From: Acidobacterium sp049965615
Lineage (GTDB): Bacteria > Acidobacteriota > Terriglobia > Terriglobales > Acidobacteriaceae
NCBI GenBank assembly: GCA_049965615.1
Contig: JBMFWD010000072.1
Location: forward strand, 1 to 13,408
Direction: 5' to 3'
Length of the DNA stretch: 13,408 nt
Shown here in pieces: positions 1-7,146 of this stretch. Both the position numbers and the translations under genes were made by a program. Every line of letters starts with the position of its first letter. Position 1 is the stretch's first letter. The notes below the pieces were generated by a model, which saw only the letters and a program-made list of their open reading frames with translations, had not been told where the DNA came from and did not search any database.

Positions 1-113
1 CCATCAAGGCAACAGCTCACGAAATCAAGATCCGGCGGGTGGCCTGCTTTTACTCCGCCGCAGAACGCCGCTCACGCCGCGCTCTGTGGCCTGGTTTTGC
101 ACCGGCGCTCATA
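1..113 (-). repeat. 113-bp inverted repeat, left copy
   Basis: This stretch is the reverse complement of 13253-13365 with two mismatches, at 78 and 83 here. It begins at the first base of the window, so it may extend further left. Its inner edge (113) lies at the stop codon of a truncated signal-peptide ORF. In this copy the central hairpin (66-71 with 76-81) has one mismatched pair. The similarity is directly visible; that it belongs to a wider repeat family is inference. Confidence 0.9.
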
Positions 114-183
114 CAAGCGCCAGTCCGGCGCAGGCAAGAGTTGCGGCCAGAAGCGTGATCAGTGAACGATAACTGAGAGGCAT
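109..183 (-). pseudogene. Truncated start of an exported protein gene
   Basis: A minus-strand ATG at 183 is preceded by a strong AAGGAG site five bases upstream. It opens a 24-residue peptide with a polar start, one arginine and a hydrophobic core (LITLLAATLACAGLALV), which is a typical signal peptide; the cysteine could mark a lipoprotein but is not a clear lipobox. The frame ends at a TGA inside the edge of the left repeat, with no mature protein after it. I read it as the 5' end of an exported protein gene cut off by the repeat. The parent protein cannot be identified. It might be the missing start of the carboxylesterase whose C-terminal part lies at the other end of the window, but nothing in the sequence proves this. 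A real 24-residue peptide is less likely. Confidence 0.5.
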
Positions 184-188
184 CGAGG

Positions 189-194
189 CTCCTT
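189..194 (-). promoter_or_regulatory. Ribosome binding site of the truncated minus-strand gene
   Basis: On the minus strand this reads AAGGAG, followed by CCTCG and then ATG at 183. The match and spacing are near ideal, and this is the main reason for treating the 24-codon ORF as a real gene start and not a chance frame. Confidence 0.55.
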
Positions 195-241
195 GTGTGT
201 GTATCGAAGGAATACCGGGTGTGTTTGGTTCGCAGGTCTGG

Positions 242-268
242 CAATCGCGACATTCAATCGCGAATGTC
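242..268. repeat. Nested direct and inverted repeat, possible operator
   Basis: CAATCGCGA occurs at 242-250 and again at 255-263. Overlapping this, GACATTC (249-255) and GAATGTC (262-268) form perfect 7-bp arms around a 6-base centre. The palindrome overlaps a TTGACA hexamer on the minus strand (265-270), but no good -10 box follows that hexamer. The position between divergent starts suits a regulator binding site; the regulator is unknown. Confidence 0.35.
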
Positions 269-507
269 AATTAGTGGGCACCATAGTAGCACTCGGATGA
301 GATTGCGGGAAAAAGAATAGTTTTCCTTTTGGAGCTGATCTGACCATCGACTGCCAATAAGGTTGGTGAGACGAGGGCGGGTGCATTTTTATGCAAGAGC
401 TTCTGATTTCTGTGGCAATCGAGCAGTGGACAGGAGTTGTTCTGAAAGAGTGCGGTTGGCTTCTTGGCCCTCATTTCTTCTATTGCAATTGAGAAATAAA
501 ATTTAGC

Positions 508-537
508 TTGACATTTGATTATGCGCTTCCGTAAGGT
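508..537 (+). promoter_or_regulatory. Possible sigma70-type promoter of the receptor gene
   Basis: TTGACA at 508-513 is a perfect -35 hexamer. About 18 bases later is TAAGGT (532-537), a poor -10 match (3 of 6). The leader to the ATG at 645 would be roughly 100 bases. The -35 and the local AT richness are seen; promoter activity is inferred. Confidence 0.25.
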
Positions 538-630
538 TCCCTCTCGCCGGAGAAAGTGCGTTCGTAAATGCACCCTGATTCCGGTGGAGGCACTACGAGC
601 TTGCTCTGCAAAGGATGAGCGAGCCGACTG

Positions 631-636
631 AAGGAG
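631..636 (+). promoter_or_regulatory. Ribosome binding site fixing the receptor start at 645
   Basis: AAGGAG followed by GAGACCAAA and ATG at 645. The longer in-frame option (ATG at 615) would put ten polar residues before the signal peptide and contain this site inside the coding region, so the start at 645 is preferred. Confidence 0.75.
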
Positions 637-644
637 AGACCAAA

Positions 645-3600
645 ATGCGCAGACTAAGACTGTGCCTGGGAATAGCTTTTCTGTTGGCAGCTACAGGAAA
701 CGTTTTCGGGCAGGCTGGAGCGGCGGGAAGTATTGTGGGTACCGTGACGGATACCACCGGAGCGGTCATTCCTAATGTACAAATCACAATTACAAATGAA
801 GCAACCAACGTTCCGTTTCATACGGCGACGAGTTCAACAGGAATTTATGCGGCTCCTGCGTTGAATCCCGGTACATACACCGTGACCGCGAAATTGAAAG
901 GATTCCAGACAACGGAGACTACCGGGGTGAATCTGGCGGTTGACCAGAAGATCCGCGTGAACATTACGATGAAGCCGGGCAAAGTGAGCCAGACCACCCG
1001 GGTGACGGCGAACGCCGTGGCGCTCGATACGGATTCCTCATCGCTCTCGACGCTGTTGTCGCAGCGGGAGGTGGCGAACCTGCCGCTGAACGGGCGGAAC
1101 TTTATGCAGCTCCTGTTGCTGAGCCCGGGTACAGTTACCGTGGGCGGCGAACAGGGTACGATGCGCCAGGGCGAAGGCAACGCAGTGAGCGTGAATGGCG
1201 GACGTCCAGAAGGCAACAACTACACGCTGGACGGATTGGTGAATACCGACCAGGCGCTGGTCACTCCGGCTGTGATTCCGTCGCAGGATGCGATTCGTGA
1301 ATTCCAGATCCAGAGCGGCATCTACTCGGCAAAGTATGGTTTTAGCGCGAGCCAGATCAACCTGGTTACGAGGAGTGGAACGAACCAACTGCATGGTTCC
1401 TTCTTTGAGTACAACCGGAATAATGCGTATGATGCCAAGCCGTTTCCGACAGCGACGGATTTTCAGGCCGGAACAGCGACTGCAAACCCGGTGCTGAAGC
1501 AGAATCAGTTTGGATTTGTGCTGGATGGCCCGGTTGTGATTCCGAAGCTCTACAACGGACACAATCGCACGTTTTTCATGGCCAACTATGAAGGCTGGCG
1601 CATCACGAACGGCTCGCGTGTCACTGCTTCGATTCCGAACCCGGCAGTCTTGACCGGCAATTTCGCAAACGAGGAGACGCAGTCGGGCGCTCCGCTGCCT
1701 GCTTATGGAACGGCAGCGTGCACCGCGTTGCTGAACCTCGGGCAAAACTGCATGCCGGTCAATCCCGAGACAGGACAGCCATTCCCCAATAACCAGATTC
1801 CGTCAACGATGATCACCAACCGCCTTGCTCAGGTAGCGCTGAAATATGGCTACTGGCCGACGCCGACTGTTTCCAACGCACCGGAAGGCATCACCAATTA
1901 TGTGCAGAACGTTTCGCTACCGCTGGTGACCAATCAGCAGACATATCGCATTGATCAGAATCTCGGAAAGTGGGGTTCGATTTTCGGACGCGGCACTTAC
2001 TCAACCTACCAGAACAGTTCACTGGATACAGCGTCTCTGGTATACGGTATGCTGACGCAGTATGAAACTCAAAAGAACTGGGAAGTCTCTCACACCATCA
2101 GCATCGGGTCATCGATGGTGAACAACTTCCGGTTCGGCTACCTGGATGCGCAGGCTCCGCAGGGAGCACCCGCTCCTCCGACTGCCGCGGTGCAGATGCT
2201 GGGGATGAACGGCGTGTTCACGAAGTTTGCGGCATTACAGCAAAGCTGGCCCAGCCTTGGGCTTTCGCAATTCAGCACGACGGGCGGCCCCGTGAATGCA
2301 TACACAGGATCGGACAATCCGAACTGGGAGTTCGCTGATGACTTCAGTTGGGTCCATGGGAACCAGAACATCGATTTTGGCATTGATTACCGGCGCTGGC
2401 ATCTGATCCGTAACCTCGACGACGACTTTTACGGGGACTGGCAGTTCAATGCAAACACCGTGTTGACGAACAGTGCCAACTGTCCGAATCCCGCGGTTTC
2501 TGTGAATGGCGGTGCGCCGAGCAGCCTGTGCGGTACCGGCAATGCCATTGCCGATATGTTGCTCGGTTACTACAATACTGTGGCTGGTTTCGTTCCGGGT
2601 CCGCTCAGCCCCACCACCCAGGCTGGCAACCCTCAAGATCACGTCTTCAGCTATTTGGGGCCGTACTTCGAGGACAACTGGAAGGTCACCAGAAAGCTGA
2701 ATATCGATCTCGGCCTGCGTTGGGACTTTCGTGCAGCAGCTTACGAGGCGCACAATCACTTCTTCTGGCTGGACACGAAAAATCCAAATGGCGGTCTTTG
2801 CTATGCCGATCCGACGCTGTCCACGGACGGTGTTGCGCCGGGTGTCGGCGTGAACGGTGGTCCGATCCTGCGCTACTGCGGAAAGTATCCGCATCCGGGT
2901 TCGAAGACGCCATTCTCGCCGCGATTTGGGCTCCAATACCAGATCACAAACAATACCGTGTTCCGCGGTGGCTTCGGCATCTTCCACGACTCGTATGAAG
3001 GCCGTGAGATTGACGACTCAGCGGATATCTATCCCTACAGTATTCGCCTGCACGAGGTGCCAACCAGCGATCCGACACTATCGAAGTTTGGGAATGATAT
3101 GTTCCCGAGCTATACGACACTGGGTCCGTTCCCTGCGTCTTCTTTGTCGTTCATTGCTGTGATTGAGTCGAATAATCCGAGGGATCCGTACGTGGAATCC
3201 TGGACGGCCGGCGTTCAGCGCCAGTTGGGATCTGGCACCGTACTGGAAGTGAACTACATTGGAACGCACTCGCTTCACCTGCTCGACCGGCGCGACATTG
3301 CCCAGCCGAACAGCATTCCGGCAGCGGATCTCCCGTACTGCCAGGCTGATCCGACTGACGTGTCGCATGACTGTCCAACCTATACACGGTTGCCTTACGC
3401 TAACTTCTCCGGGATTTACATCAACAGCGACTTTAGCGGCTATGCCCACTATAACGCGATGAATATCCAGCTCACTCATCGTTCGGAAGCCCTGGCTGTA
3501 ACCGCGGCCTACACCTGGGCGCAGAGCAAGGATGACAAGTCTGCTGCAGCCGGCGTTGGCGCAACCGGTGCCGGTTTCCAGGGATTCATGAATAACCATG

Positions 3601-4220
3601 ATCCTTCCCTGGACTATGGATTGTCTGACTTTGATGTGCCGCAGCGTTTTGTTGCGAGTTACATTTACCAGCTTCCTTTCGGGCGCGGCAGGCGCTTCAT
3701 GGGCAAGGCGAACAGGGCGGAAAACGCTTTGGTTGGTGGATGGCAACTGGCTGGAATCACCACCTTCCAGTCGGGCTTCCCCTTCAGCGTTACGGCAACG
3801 GACGCGGCCGGGCTGCTAGGCACTTTCTTCCAGCGTGCCAACTACACGCCGGGCTGCAATGTGAATAATCATCCCCCGGGGCGGTTCGAGCGGATCAACA
3901 TGACATGCTTTACACAGCCCGCAATTGGCGTGTACGGCAATTCACCGCGTAACTTCCTGCGGCAACCCGGTATCGACGACTGGGATATGGGGTTGCAGAA
4001 ATCCTTCCAGATTGTAGGGCGGGCGAAATTCTCCTTCCGCTTTGATACGTTCAATACCTTTAACCATCATCAGTACGTTGTGGGCGTTGGTGGACTGGCG
4101 ACCGGAGGTTCCGGAGGCGGGTCAGCCATCGATAATGGGGTGGGCGACTCGCTTGCCGGCCAGATTACAAGCGCAGCGTCACCCCGCATCATTCAACTCA
4201 GCGGCAAGATAACGTTCTGA
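645..4220 (+). CDS. TonB-dependent receptor with N-terminal carboxypeptidase-regulatory-like domain
   Basis: This 1191-residue outer-membrane receptor probably takes up a large ligand, such as an oligosaccharide, using energy from TonB. The start MRRLRLCLGIAFLLAATGNVFGQ is a signal peptide. A carboxypeptidase-regulatory-like beta-sandwich follows at about 27-110 (GSIVGTVTDTTGAVIPNV through NITMKPG). The plug-like region holds LPLNGRNF at about 146-152 and TLDGL near 194. The rest is a long series of barrel strands with many Asn and aromatic residues, ending in ...IQLSGKITF with the terminal Phe typical of outer-membrane barrels. I saw no clear TonB box. Length and architecture match the Oar-like receptors abundant in Acidobacteriota. 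It is first in a co-directional block with a TPR protein and two glycoside hydrolases, which suggests glycan uptake; the ligand itself cannot be read from sequence. The reading frame is intact. Confidence 0.93.
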   Translation: MRRLRLCLGIAFLLAATGNVFGQAGAAGSIVGTVTDTTGAVIPNVQITITNEATNVPFHTATSSTGIYAAPALNPGTYTVTAKLKGFQTTETTGVNLAVDQKIRVNITMKPGKVSQTTRVTANAVALDTDSSSLSTLLSQREVANLPLNGRNFMQLLLLSPGTVTVGGEQGTMRQGEGNAVSVNGGRPEGNNYTLDGLVNTDQALVTPAVIPSQDAIREFQIQSGIYSAKYGFSASQINLVTRSGTNQLHGSFFEYNRNNAYDAKPFPTATDFQAGTATANPVLKQNQFGFVLDGPVVIPKLYNGHNRTFFMANYEGWRITNGSRVTASIPNPAVLTGNFANEETQSGAPLPAYGTAACTALLNLGQNCMPVNPETGQPFPNNQIPSTMITNRLAQVALKYGYWPTPTVSNAPEGITNYVQNVSLPLVTNQQTYRIDQNLGKWGSIFGRGTYSTYQNSSLDTASLVYGMLTQYETQKNWEVSHTISIGSSMVNNFRFGYLDAQAPQGAPAPPTAAVQMLGMNGVFTKFAALQQSWPSLGLSQFSTTGGPVNAYTGSDNPNWEFADDFSWVHGNQNIDFGIDYRRWHLIRNLDDDFYGDWQFNANTVLTNSANCPNPAVSVNGGAPSSLCGTGNAIADMLLGYYNTVAGFVPGPLSPTTQAGNPQDHVFSYLGPYFEDNWKVTRKLNIDLGLRWDFRAAAYEAHNHFFWLDTKNPNGGLCYADPTLSTDGVAPGVGVNGGPILRYCGKYPHPGSKTPFSPRFGLQYQITNNTVFRGGFGIFHDSYEGREIDDSADIYPYSIRLHEVPTSDPTLSKFGNDMFPSYTTLGPFPASSLSFIAVIESNNPRDPYVESWTAGVQRQLGSGTVLEVNYIGTHSLHLLDRRDIAQPNSIPAADLPYCQADPTDVSHDCPTYTRLPYANFSGIYINSDFSGYAHYNAMNIQLTHRSEALAVTAAYTWAQSKDDKSAAAGVGATGAGFQGFMNNHDPSLDYGLSDFDVPQRFVASYIYQLPFGRGRRFMGKANRAENALVGGWQLAGITTFQSGFPFSVTATDAAGLLGTFFQRANYTPGCNVNNHPPGRFERINMTCFTQPAIGVYGNSPRNFLRQPGIDDWDMGLQKSFQIVGRAKFSFRFDTFNTFNHHQYVVGVGGLATGGSGGGSAIDNGVGDSLAGQITSAASPRIIQLSGKITF

Positions 4221-4241
4221 TTTCTCTGGAACACCTCCGTT

Positions 4242-4280
4242 AATTGGTCCTGCTGCGCTGGAAGGCGTGGCAGGACAATT
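4242..4280 (+). other. Stem-loop between receptor and TPR genes
   Basis: Bases 4242-4253 (AATTGGTCCTGC) pair with 4270-4280 (GCAGGACAATT) as an 11-bp stem with one bulged G and a loop of about 16 bases. No T-tract follows, so it is not a convincing intrinsic terminator. It could stabilise or separate the receptor message from the downstream genes. Confidence 0.35.
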
Positions 4281-4303
4281 TGTGAACGGCGTAGACTCAT
4301 CCG

Positions 4304-5509
4304 ATGAAGTGCAAACAAACTCCAATCTGGTTGATCTTGATTTCGGGTTGTCTTCTTTTCGTGTTCTCAGCGCGCGCGCAAGGCACCAAGGAACAACTGG
4401 AGGCTCAGCTTGCTGCTGCCGGGCAAAAGGCGATGGCGCAGGGCGATTTTGCGACTGCACAGGTGAACCTGGAACAACTGGAGAAGCTTGCTCCAGAAGT
4501 TGCAGAAGTCCATGCGATGCTGGCGGTCATAGACTTCAAGCAGCGCGAATACACAAAGACTATTGATGAAGTTAGATCTGCGCAACGGCTGAAGCCTGGG
4601 TTGCCGAACCTCGGCAGTTTATTGGGAGCCGCCCTGTCGGAACAGGGACATTATAAGGAGGCGATTCCGTACCTCGAAAAAGGTCTTCAGTCCGGCAGGG
4701 ATCCCGCGGTGAAGAGAATATGCGGACTGGAACTGATGCGCGATTATTCCAATCTGAATCGCGATGCGGATGCAGTCCGCGTTGCGGTGACCATGAATCA
4801 GATGTTTCCAAATGATCCCGAGGTGCTCTATCACACGGGTCGCATCTATGGAAACCGCGCGTACGAAGTAATGGAAAAGCTGCGCAACATTGCGCCCAAC
4901 TCGGTGTGGATGCTGCAGGCGCAAGGCGAGGCGAATGAGAGCCGGCATGACTGGCCTGCGGCCATCGTCGCCTATCAGCATGTGCTGGTGCTCGATCCTG
5001 GCCGCCCGGGAATCCATTATCAACTGGGAAAAATTTATCTCGATCAATACCGCGCGTCGCAAAGCGAGAAAGACAAGCAGGCCGCGATTCAGCAGTTCCA
5101 GGATGAACTGAAGGTGGACCCCAGCAACGCTGATGCTGTATATGAATTGGCGAATATCCAGGAGGAGAGCGGCAACCTCAGTGCTGCAGGTGAGCAGTTT
5201 GCAGTGCTACTCAAGCAGGTTCCGGATTTTGAACAGGCGCTGGTCGGCCTTGGTGGTATTGATCTGGCGACGAAGCAGGCGGCCAAGGCGGTTCCGCTGC
5301 TGGAACGGGCAACGCGCATTCGTCCAGATGACGTCGTTGCCTGGTGGCGATTGTCTCAGGCGTATCGCGCGGTAGGGAATCATGCAGGACAGATGCGTGC
5401 GCTGGCGATTTTTGAAAAGTTACACAACGGCGCGGATTCAAAGCTGCTGGATCCGCCGAGCATGGATGCGGTTACGCAGCAGAATCTGAGCGGCCCAGGC
5501 GGTCAATAG
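4304..5509 (+). CDS. Secreted tetratricopeptide repeat protein
   Basis: This 401-residue protein is made almost entirely of TPR-like helical pairs. It starts with a signal peptide (KCKQTP then a hydrophobic run LILISGCLLFVFSARAQ), with likely cleavage after ARA or ARAQ, so it acts in the periplasm or at the cell surface. TPR signatures such as GDFATAQVNLEQLEKLAPE, GHYKEAIPYLEKGL, HDWPAAIVAYQHVLVLDP and AAIQQFQDELKVDPSNADA recur from about residue 25 to 375. TPR arrays bind proteins and have no catalytic role of their own, so a scaffold or partner-binding role is likely. It lies 83 bases after the receptor and 37 bases before the hydrolase, on the same strand. No strong ribosome binding site precedes the ATG. 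Such TPR genes often sit beside receptor and hydrolase genes in Acidobacteriota, but its exact role is unknown. Confidence 0.85.
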   Translation: MKCKQTPIWLILISGCLLFVFSARAQGTKEQLEAQLAAAGQKAMAQGDFATAQVNLEQLEKLAPEVAEVHAMLAVIDFKQREYTKTIDEVRSAQRLKPGLPNLGSLLGAALSEQGHYKEAIPYLEKGLQSGRDPAVKRICGLELMRDYSNLNRDADAVRVAVTMNQMFPNDPEVLYHTGRIYGNRAYEVMEKLRNIAPNSVWMLQAQGEANESRHDWPAAIVAYQHVLVLDPGRPGIHYQLGKIYLDQYRASQSEKDKQAAIQQFQDELKVDPSNADAVYELANIQEESGNLSAAGEQFAVLLKQVPDFEQALVGLGGIDLATKQAAKAVPLLERATRIRPDDVVAWWRLSQAYRAVGNHAGQMRALAIFEKLHNGADSKLLDPPSMDAVTQQNLSGPGGQ

Positions 5510-5546
5510 CAAGCACCGGGGACTAATTGAGGCGCGGAGGAGATAG

Positions 5547-7076
5547 ATGAAGATCGGAACGCTGACCTGGATGGCTACGTCAATAACCATGTTTGGGGCA
5601 CTCGGATTACTGGCGCAGGAGCCTGTCTCGGCGCATCCGCCCGCGATCAAAGTGCAGTGGAACCATACACTGCGCGTATCGCAGTCCACCCCGACGCTGC
5701 AGGTGGTGGTGAATCCGATGCTGACCCCGGGATCGCCGCTGCATGACGGTGCATTCCGCGCGCTGAAGGCACTGGGCGCGAACTATGTGCGTTATGTTCC
5801 ATGGCTGCCGTATCCCAAAATGGCGGTAGCGGAGTTGAAACCTCCGACGGCACATCACACCTACTGGGACTTTTCGCACATTGATCCGATCACGAAGGAT
5901 TTTCTGGCGGCGACGAAAGACCACTCGACGGTGATGAACTTCAGCACGATTCCGGAGTGGATGTTCAAGACCGCGAAGCCCGTCCCGTATCCTGCCAATC
6001 CAGACCAGGTGGACTGGCACTATGAGCAGGGAACGGAGTTGCGTGATCCCAGTTGCAAGGAGCTAGGCGACTACTATGCACGGCTGGTGAGCTGGTATAC
6101 AAACGGCGGGTTTACAGACGAAAACGGCAAGTGGCACCATTCCGGTTACCATTACCACCTTCCTTATTGGGAAGTGCTGAATGAGGTGGACTTTGAGCAC
6201 GATACGACCCCGGAGCAGTACACGCGTGAGTATGACGCGATTGTTTCGGCGATTCACCGGGTGAGTCCGAAGACGAAGTTCATGGGGCTGGCGCTGGCGA
6301 ATCCCTCCGGCGGTGCGCGGTACTTTGAGTACTTTCTGAATCACAAGAATCATCGGCCGGGGATTCCGATCAATTTCATCTCGTTCCATTTCTATGCTTC
6401 GCCAGCGATGAGCGAGGGCCCGCAGGATTGGCAGTACACCTTCTTTGACCAGGCCAACGGCTTTCTGGCAACAACTCGGTACATTATTGCGATTCGTAAC
6501 CGGCTTTCACCGCAGACAAAGATTGATACGGATGAGCTGGGAGTGATTCTTCCGACAGACGGGCTGGAGATTCAAGCGGGCAAGGCGTTGGGCCATCCGA
6601 TTCCAAAGATTTATTGGGATGCGGCCGCATCGCTCTATGCCTATCTGTTTGTTCATCTCTCCAAACTTGGCGTGAATGTGATTGGAGAGTCTCAACTGGT
6701 GGGTTATCCGTCGCAGTACCCCAGCGTGTCGATGATTGACTACACTAACGGCAAACCGAACGCGCGGTACTGGGTGTTGAAGATGATCGTCGACAACTTT
6801 CATCCTGGTGACGTAATGGAGAGAACGCAACAGCCGGCGATTGACCATGGTTATCCCTTACTGGTGCAGGGGTACAAGACGCCGGAGGGCCGCAAAATTC
6901 TGGTGGTGAATACCACGGACGCAAGCCATACGGTGGAAGTGCCTGCAGATTTTGCGGATGCAGACTTTGAAACGGTAGATAAGGCTACCGGAGATGATGC
7001 ACCCCGAACGGGCACGTTGAATGGTAGAACACTGACGCTGGCTCCGTTTGCAGTGTCAGTGCTGCGGGCAAAATGA
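5547..7076 (+). CDS. Secreted clan GH-A-like glycoside hydrolase (possibly GH39-related)
   Basis: This 509-residue protein has a signal peptide (hydrophobic run about 8-22, cleavage near LLAQ) and an alpha/beta-barrel glycosidase pattern. YWEVLNEVDFEH places E213 in the strand-4 Asn-Glu motif of clan GH-A, as acid/base. DTDELGV places E330 where the strand-7 nucleophile is expected. HFY at 281-283 is also typical of these barrels. The C-terminal 100 residues (GRKILVVNTTDASHTVEVP... LTLAPFAVSVLRAK) look like the beta-sandwich found after many clan A barrels. The overall plan suits GH39-like enzymes, but I cannot fix the family or substrate; GH5- or GH79-like is possible. GGAGGAG four bases before the ATG supports the start. 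It lies 70 bases before the GH78 gene, suggesting joint action on one polysaccharide. Confidence 0.75.
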   Translation: MKIGTLTWMATSITMFGALGLLAQEPVSAHPPAIKVQWNHTLRVSQSTPTLQVVVNPMLTPGSPLHDGAFRALKALGANYVRYVPWLPYPKMAVAELKPPTAHHTYWDFSHIDPITKDFLAATKDHSTVMNFSTIPEWMFKTAKPVPYPANPDQVDWHYEQGTELRDPSCKELGDYYARLVSWYTNGGFTDENGKWHHSGYHYHLPYWEVLNEVDFEHDTTPEQYTREYDAIVSAIHRVSPKTKFMGLALANPSGGARYFEYFLNHKNHRPGIPINFISFHFYASPAMSEGPQDWQYTFFDQANGFLATTRYIIAIRNRLSPQTKIDTDELGVILPTDGLEIQAGKALGHPIPKIYWDAAASLYAYLFVHLSKLGVNVIGESQLVGYPSQYPSVSMIDYTNGKPNARYWVLKMIVDNFHPGDVMERTQQPAIDHGYPLLVQGYKTPEGRKILVVNTTDASHTVEVPADFADADFETVDKATGDDAPRTGTLNGRTLTLAPFAVSVLRAK

Positions 7077-7146
7077 GAGAAGGTACGGAAGTGAGACCAA
7101 ATTTCAAAAAAGAGCTGAAAAGAGATTGAGGATCTGAGGAGCATTT

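Larger units (their letters stand above)
184..644. other. Intergenic region between divergent gene starts
   Basis: This 461-bp stretch lies between the minus-strand start at 183 and the receptor start at 645. It is AT-rich around 440-530, as expected for promoter DNA. Several open frames cross it, but none has a ribosome binding site or recognisable protein features. It holds a palindrome at 249-268 and a TTGACA hexamer on each strand (508-513 plus; 265-270 minus). I see no RNA gene. Confidence 0.6.

Noticed and set aside
271..573. 100-residue minus-strand open frame in the intergenic region
   Set aside because: It has no ribosome binding site, no recognisable domain and overlaps the AT-rich promoter-like stretch of the receptor gene.
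1038..1745. Long minus-strand open frame inside the receptor gene (similar ones at 2235-2987 and 3078-3746)
   Set aside because: These are shadows of the high-GC receptor coding sequence; their translations are Arg-rich with no family features.
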